A DNA stretch of 64,000 bases from Vitellaria paradoxa (Eukaryota > Streptophyta > Magnoliopsida > Ericales > Sapotaceae): assembly GCA_019916065.1 (NCBI GenBank), contig CM034243.1:26934147-26998146 (forward strand). Reading direction: 5' to 3'. The notes beneath the pieces are model-generated. The model did not search any database, was not told where the DNA came from, and was given only the letters and a program-made list of their open reading frames with translations. Position 1 is the first letter of the stretch. Each line of letters opens with the position of its first letter. Made by a program: the position numbers and the translations under genes. Below, in pieces: positions 59,001-64,000 of the stretch.

Positions 59001-61472
59001 CATTTTTAAAGCAGCAAAAACTATAAGGCACGGACATTTTAAATTAGGGGTCGCATACGTATCATGTAAGCATTGGACACATACTCTCGTAACTAAAATA
59101 CGTTTTGGACAAATCACATGGTGTAACTAATTATTTTAGCACGTTTTCTTCAAACATATGATGAAAACAAACTAGATTGAGTATTCAAACCCCTAAATCA
59201 TAAAACCTTCTATCTCATATTTTGTAATATTTGCAAAGTTAATTAGTTTTATTGTGGATGTCATTCATAAATATAGCTTATAAAAATTATAATTTTTTTG
59301 CCGTATTCCCGTATATCTACATCCTCATCATTTAAAAATTCTTGTATCTGTATCCAAATCTGTGCTTCTTAAAAGAAAAACTAGTGAAACACAATTTCTA
59401 CAGAAATTTTTCCCAATAATGGTGGCACACATTCCAGATCCTTTACAGGTATTCTGCTCGGTAACACTTTGGAGACCTATGCACACAGCACATCCCAGAG
59501 AGCTATGCATGCAGCACATCCCAAAGCACTTCACATTTATGAATTGAACAATCCATTATCTACTATAATTTTTCAATATTATTTATGTGATATTATTGAC
59601 ACGTTCGATTGTAGTTTTACATACATATTGGATTTGTTTTCATTTATTTTGGTAGGTAATTTCTATTTCTATACAAATATGGAATGTTCCTATCAGCACG
59701 ATGACATTTTTGTTTCCACATGCCTTTGTTAAGAAAAATAATTAAAGGCCATCTTCCATAAGGTGCTGGTTTGCAACTATAATGTCAAGTCTTGATTGCT
59801 TACAGCCTATTTTGCCTTGGGGTTTTCCAGTTTCAGTCTGGGCTTGATTGTTTGCAAGCTAGACATCTTCTGCCACAATACAAGAAGTTGTGTAAAGAGA
59901 AAAAGACTCCTCAAGTGCCAATGTTAGGTAAGTTGTAGTCATGGATCTGATCAATTCTAGTTAGTTCATGTGAACGTCACATATGCGTTCTAAGAAAGTT
60001 ACATGCGGATTATTTGACTATTGTCCAATTTGAGGATGGTTGAGGCAGCAATTCACATCCATCACTCTTCACAAATAATACAACTCAAGTCAACAAAACC
60101 TTGGTACCAAACAAACTGGGGTCGGCTACACGAATCGTCTTCCTCCATGCATTGCCATCATGAGTTATGTTTTCTGTGAAATTATATGAAATTAAGTCTT
60201 TCCTCACAATTTCAGTTCATTTATTTTAAATCTTAAATCTAGATTTTGCCCTCTTAACCTCTTCTACTTAGATCCGCTCACTCTACCTTATTGGTATATC
60301 CCTAAGTGACATGGCAAAACCATCTTAAACAACATCGTCTAAACTTCTTTTCTATCAGTGCCACCTTATCTTTCTTTTAGATATATTTATTTCTTAATAT
60401 ACATTTTCCTGTATTACCACACATCACTCCTTGCCAAAAAAAAAAAAATAATAATGATAACAATAATTAAATTAAATTAAATATGGAGAAGAGTATGGCA
60501 TGCATTGAACATTTGGTTTCTTATATAAAAAAGAATATTGTTTAAATACTGAGAATAATTTCACACGTGTCCACATAAAAATAAAAAAATAAAAATAAGA
60601 AATTTTTATAAGCATCAAACATATATTGGAAAAGTTTCTATATGGAGAACATTGGATTGGATTCGCGCTTTACATGCTTGAATTTGCAGCTTTCTAGAAT
60701 CCCAAAGAATTTCATTCATATCAGGTAATACGAAACAATTTAAAAAAAAAAAAAAAAGAACTCCATACAAAAGCAACATAATTTAGAACTGTCAAAATGA
60801 CAAAAGAACTAGCAAAAGAAAGAAGGCTACCTTATCTTGTATCTCTGGATGCATTGCAAGCCTTGTTAAGAGGTTACCAATCAGACCTGCAGTAGTTAGA
60901 CAACCATGGAACATCACACTGATTATATTTCCACATGGTGCTTCTCTTGCATTAAGATGGCCATCAAGATCCCATAAGAATAAGTTATCTGTCTTCCCAA
61001 CACTAGAAGAATGTGTTGTTGGGTATGCTGCCCCCACTCCTACATTTCTTGTCCCATTATGGTTTTGATCCGTTTGAAAAAATAGTTTGCAACTTTGCCT
61101 GCACTGCTCGATGATGTCCTGAGTTAAGGATTTCAACTTTGTACACAAATACTGGTACCTCCAAAATCCCTGTTTCCAGAAAGGAGTCACGTTATAAGAG
61201 GCCCAAAAGTAAGCATCCTTGGCAATCTTCATGAGAAGCTCTTCATAAACTGTTGCCTTAGACCAAACCAAAAATGCATCCCCAAAGAGTGTAGCTCCCA
61301 AGATGGTAAAAGCTAAATTTTGAGAAACCATTTTACAGTCTAAACTCCCTTTGGCCATGATATCTAGAATTCTTTGAGTAACACAATCCACAACTTTTGT
61401 GGGAATCACATTTTCTTTCTGAAGAAGTTTGCCATTTAGTTCTGCTGCTAATAAGTCCCTCCCTTTTTGTAC
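53041..61472 (-). CDS. Cytochrome P450, C-terminal five exons (5' exons not found)
   Basis: The exons in transcript order are 61472-60831, 58796-58646, 57148-56978, 56479-56322 and 53148-53041. All are GT-AG and in phase, giving 409 aa to a TGA stop. Seen motifs are the K-helix ExxR (YESARLLPAG, E246/R249 of the visible part), a PERF-like NPYRF, and the haem loop FGSGSRACLGQ with the thiolate Cys. These mark a haem monooxygenase, normally anchored in the ER membrane and fed by a P450 reductase. The I-helix reads HGCLTTAG (residues 189-196) where most P450s have (A/G)Gx(D/E)TT, so the acidic residue is Leu. About 100 N-terminal residues with the anchor are missing; they may lie in 61500-64000 or beyond, but I could not identify them. 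The last intron is 3.2 kb and holds two transposons. I do not assign a CYP family or substrate. Confidence 0.9.
53304..53614 (+). mobile_element. Tourist-like MITE in a P450 intron, TAA duplication
   Basis: GGCGACATTTGATTTGTATT at the left end is matched by the reverse complement of GGTATACCAAATGGACCC at the right end. TAA lies at 53301-53303 and 53615-53617. The length is 311 bp, with further inward pairing of GTTTTCCATTT-type sequence. Confidence 0.8.
53920..54304. mobile_element. hAT-like non-autonomous element with 8-bp target duplication
   Basis: The insert 53928-54296 starts CAAGGGTGGAAATGAGCC and ends GTTTCCACTCCTA. The flanks GCTAACAA (53920-53927) and GTTAACAA (54297-54304) match at 7 of 8 bases. 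The inside has many GAGCTCG/CGAGCC phrases in both directions, as usual for this common plant element type. Confidence 0.72.
54305..56321. other. Rest of the last P450 intron
   Basis: This is AT-rich non-coding sequence. An oligo-T run near 55469-55486 is flanked by the repeated phrase AGAGAGGCTATCT (55456 and 55496), which suggests a small insertion. No exon was recognised. Confidence 0.45.
57140..57450 (-). repeat. 162-bp tandem duplication over a P450 splice acceptor
   Basis: Unit 1 (57140-57288) and unit 2 (57302-57450) share CAAACAAGATWCATCAGTTATT, CAAATTATAGAAATGAAGATC and CAAAGCATTCCAAGTAAATC at about 95% by eye. Unit 1 includes the true acceptor and the first bases of the exon ending at 57148. 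Unit 2 carries a copy about 160 bases upstream in the transcript. Confidence 0.9.
58977..59005. repeat. Small duplicate of P450 exon sequence
   Basis: CATCTTATCAACACCTTGTTG at 58977-59000 repeats 21 bases of the exon at 58646-58796 (near 58730). It lies about 180 bases upstream of that exon in the transcript. It may be a scrap of an exon duplication. Confidence 0.6.
59010..60074. other. P450 intron, non-coding
   Basis: A short near-duplicate (GCACACAGCACATCCCAGAG / GCATGCAGCACATCCCAAAG) lies at 59480-59525. Otherwise no exon or element is recognised. Confidence 0.45.
60075..60415 (-). mobile_element. RTE LINE 3'-end scrap in a P450 intron
   Basis: On the minus strand LRWFCHVT (near 60315-60340) recalls the RTE motif LRWFGHVRR. 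The end reads GTGTAGCCGACCCCAGTTTG then TTTGGTACCAAGG, as RTE 3' ends do. Stops and frameshifts are frequent. It is more decayed than the copies at 10580 and 13234. Confidence 0.6.
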
Positions 61473-62446
61473 CTGATAAGAAAGGGAAAAAAAAAAAAAA
61501 ACATACATCTAAATCATTAAATATGAGACAAAAACATGTTTATGAAACAAAAGGCAAGAGGAGAGATGGATATGGAGAAATAGAAGAACGCATTATTGCT
61601 TCACAACTATCCTAGAGAAGCCAATAAAGATGTAGTACATGAATAAGTTAGCAGATAAATTGATGCTTTAAAGATGTTGAAGATTTTTCTTTTTTTTTTT
61701 TTTTTTCCTTTTTTTAATACTTTTGTGTCATTTGGGAATTTTCCACCCCTCTATGGAAATGGAATTAATGGGACCTAAGAGAAACATAAAACAAAACTGA
61801 TTAAATTCTAAGTCCAAATTACAAATTGACACACTTTTTTTAACAATTCAAGATATTCAGGCTAGCTTACATACACTTTAACTAATCATTAAGACCCTAA
61901 AATTAACGACTGGATAATCCATCAGTGATCCTAAGGTGACTCAAATTGGTAATCATTAGAAAGCAACCTAAAGACTGACCAATTGACCACATTATTAATA
62001 TTCAATGCATCATAACAACAAAAATATAATGTCCCTCCTGACACCAGAGTGCCTACCTACAAACATAGGGCAAGCTTATAAAGCCCAGTAGTCTAAAACC
62101 TTATTATTTATTGTGATATGAACATAATATCCAAGTGCATATAGGTCATAATTACATCACAAATTTTATCTAGTGACCTAAGTTAGCTCTGGATGTCTAC
62201 TCCAGACACCTGATTCTATACCTGCAAACATAGGGGTAAGCTTCTAAACCTTAGTAGTCCGAAACCCTATTATGTATTGTGATATGAACATAATATCTAA
62301 GAGTATAGATCATAATTACATCACAAATAACTATCAAAAAAAATAATAATAATAATTACATCACAAATTTATCATTTAATACTAGTTACCATCAACAATA
62401 ATCATGTGTCATTTTAATAAAATGGATTATTATAACATGTTATGAA
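61473..62446. other. P450 upstream intron or flank, nothing recognised
   Basis: Oligo-A and oligo-T runs lie at about 61486-61501 and 61689-61717. A direct repeat is present: TATTGTGATATGAACATAAT then ATC at 62109 and again at 62275, with matching CTACAAACATAGGG-type sequence before each (62045 and 62222). No P450 N-terminal exon was found. Confidence 0.45.
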
Positions 62447-62597
62447 GGCTCTGTTTGGAGCTCCAAGTTTTTCCAAAAAAATCCAAACATTCTCAACTTC
62501 CTCCAATTAAATTCGCCACGTCACTTTCACATCACTTCAACACCAACTTTTGGTTTTTTTTTTTTTTTTTAACTTTTTCAGAACTCCGAACGCTACC
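62447..62597 (+). mobile_element. Possible short MITE
   Basis: The ends GGCTCTGTTTGGAG and CTCCGAACGCTACC form an imperfect inverted pair. GAA stands on both sides (62444-62446 and 62598-62600). An oligo-T run fills the centre. GAA is not the usual TWA target, so this is uncertain. Confidence 0.45.
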
Positions 62598-64000
62598 GAA
62601 ATCTATTATCCAATGGAATGTTGTATCCTATATCATCCTCTATCTACCCCTAATCTTGGGAAGTAGTGCCCTTAGCCCACTTACAGCCTCTTGTAGAAGG
62701 TCCACCACACGCACTCATTTTCGAAGTACCTTCAAGTAGAGAAAACAATTAACCCACTACCACGAGTGCTCAATCTATTTGGCCAAGCAGAATTTCAAGT
62801 CCTTCCATCTCAGGAAATACTCTGCTCCTCCTTGCTTAGTTCTCTACTCCATGCAAGTTCATCGTATATCATATGTATCATTTGCCAGTGACAATAATGT
62901 ATCACGTCCATTGCTTCAATTCAATACCCAATTTGTGCTTAACAATGAGAAAATAAGAATAATCATTACATTGAGATGGCTATTCAAATATTTAGCAAGA
63001 ATTAGTACGATGTCCAAAGAAAAGAAAATAAAAAACAAAACCAATAGCGGTGTTCAGCGTCCGTACAAATACAGAGATACAGAAAGTGAAGTACTATAGA
63101 ATCACCACAGGTGTCCACTTAACTTATTCATGTTTAAACAAAGCTAGACACCCAAAACGAATGTCCGAACAAAGCTAAGAGAAGCTAAGACACGGTATTG
63201 GCATTTGCACGCTTACAAGGGACCATTCAAATGAAAATGCCTAGGACAATGCAATCCGTAAAAGCTCAAAAATTTCAAGTTTGAAAAGTGACATTCAAAA
63301 ATTCATATAATTTGAATCATGAACTAAATTGAATTATAAAAAAGCCAAATTGTTTCTAAAATCAAAGTGTATACATATACGTAAGATTTGAAGATTTTAT
63401 GAAGATAAATTTGATGAGAGATAAAGTGCGTTTCAGTATGGCAATTTCAAACAATTCAAACTCAACATACAACAATGCTCCATGGCCAGTCCTCAACAAT
63501 CCCTCATCCACAACAAATCAAATTAAGCACACAAGATGTAAATCTTTAACATAATTTCTTAGACTCATGAATAAATAGAGACATAATGACTGACCAAACT
63601 CTCATCTATGAAGTCAAACTAAACGCATAAAATTCATGCTTCAAAAATAAACATAGAATATGAAGAAGAGAGAAACAAAGCCTTGAGAGAGAAAGCATTG
63701 CAAGATTGACATGAAAATGAATCAGAAAAGTACCGGGAATCTGGCTGAAGGAAAAAGTTATTAGATAGTGATCGTGAAGATGAAATACATACAGTTTACT
63801 TCCCATAAATATCAAATTTGTATACTTGGAAGCAACTTCAAGAATTATAACGCGAGAGGCTCTTAGAACAAACATTCATCAAGCAGATATGCATGGGAGA
63901 AATCAGTCCATCTTGGATGACTATCCTAACAAATGCCCATTTATCAAAAAAATAAAATAATACTGGCAACAAAAATTAGCAAAACACAGCTTTAGGACAC
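62598..64000. other. Window end, nothing recognised
   Basis: No domain-bearing ORF was found on either strand. The minus-strand frame 63875-63606 has no P450 motif. The first P450 exon may lie beyond base 64000. Confidence 0.4.

Noticed and set aside
63606..63875. Minus-strand ORF of 89 codons, considered as the missing P450 N-terminal exon
   Set aside because: No proline-rich hinge, no P450 B/C-helix pattern and no suitable phase-0 donor leading to 61472.
1..64000. A new multi-gene defence, secondary-metabolite or signalling cluster
   Set aside because: The four genes belong to unrelated families, lie 14-26 kb apart from one another in the main, and the sequence between them is transposon debris.

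Overview
This is an AT-rich nuclear segment from a flowering plant, most likely a dicot. The evidence is spliced GT-AG genes, a plant QALGGH-type zinc finger with EAR motifs, a multi-exon plant P450, Ty1-copia, RTE, SINE, Helitron and MITE insertions, and many (CT)n, (CA)n and (AT)n microsatellites. I cannot name the species.

Four genes can be supported. (1) At 1-7752 (+) is the 3' part of a COMM-domain (COMMD9-like) gene; its 5' end lies off the window and its COMM module is partly duplicated. (2) At 29745-30692 (-) is an intronless single-C2H2 zinc-finger repressor-type protein of 315 aa. (3) At 43513-49323 (+) is a complete six-exon gene for the Dr1-associated corepressor (NC2-alpha/DRAP1, NF-YC11 type), 294 aa. 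(4) At 53041 to at least 61472 (-) is a cytochrome P450; the five exons seen give the last 409 aa and the N-terminal exon(s) were not found. The genes are unrelated in function and not organised together, as is usual for a plant chromosome.

The space between genes is mostly layered transposon debris. From 666 to 2760 a decayed copia element sits in a COMMD intron, and from 3833 to 4032 there is a SINE with a 19-bp target duplication. From 7997 to about 12390 an antisense copia is cut by a second copia, which is itself interrupted by an RTE LINE. From 12534 to 15002 there is a Helitron-like element holding another RTE LINE with a perfect 13-bp target duplication. From 16232 to 17393 there is a foldback element with about 255-bp inverted repeats, and from 18 to 29 kb there are several Tourist-like MITEs plus a TIR element containing a 133-bp tandem array. 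From 31 to 38 kb there are duplicated AT-rich blocks, a probable endogenous pararetrovirus scrap and a family of foldback elements. From 38277 to 41927 there is a 3.65-kb solo LTR with a perfect 5-bp target duplication, inserted inside a MITE. A 504-bp solo LTR lies at 50542-51045, and the P450 introns hold a hAT-like element, a MITE and an LTR-independent LINE scrap.

I found no evidence of a new multi-gene biological system. The most interesting items are the hybrid COMM exon, the non-canonical I-helix of the P450, the decoy splice-site duplication in that P450, the datable nested insertions and the foldback element with gene-like filling.
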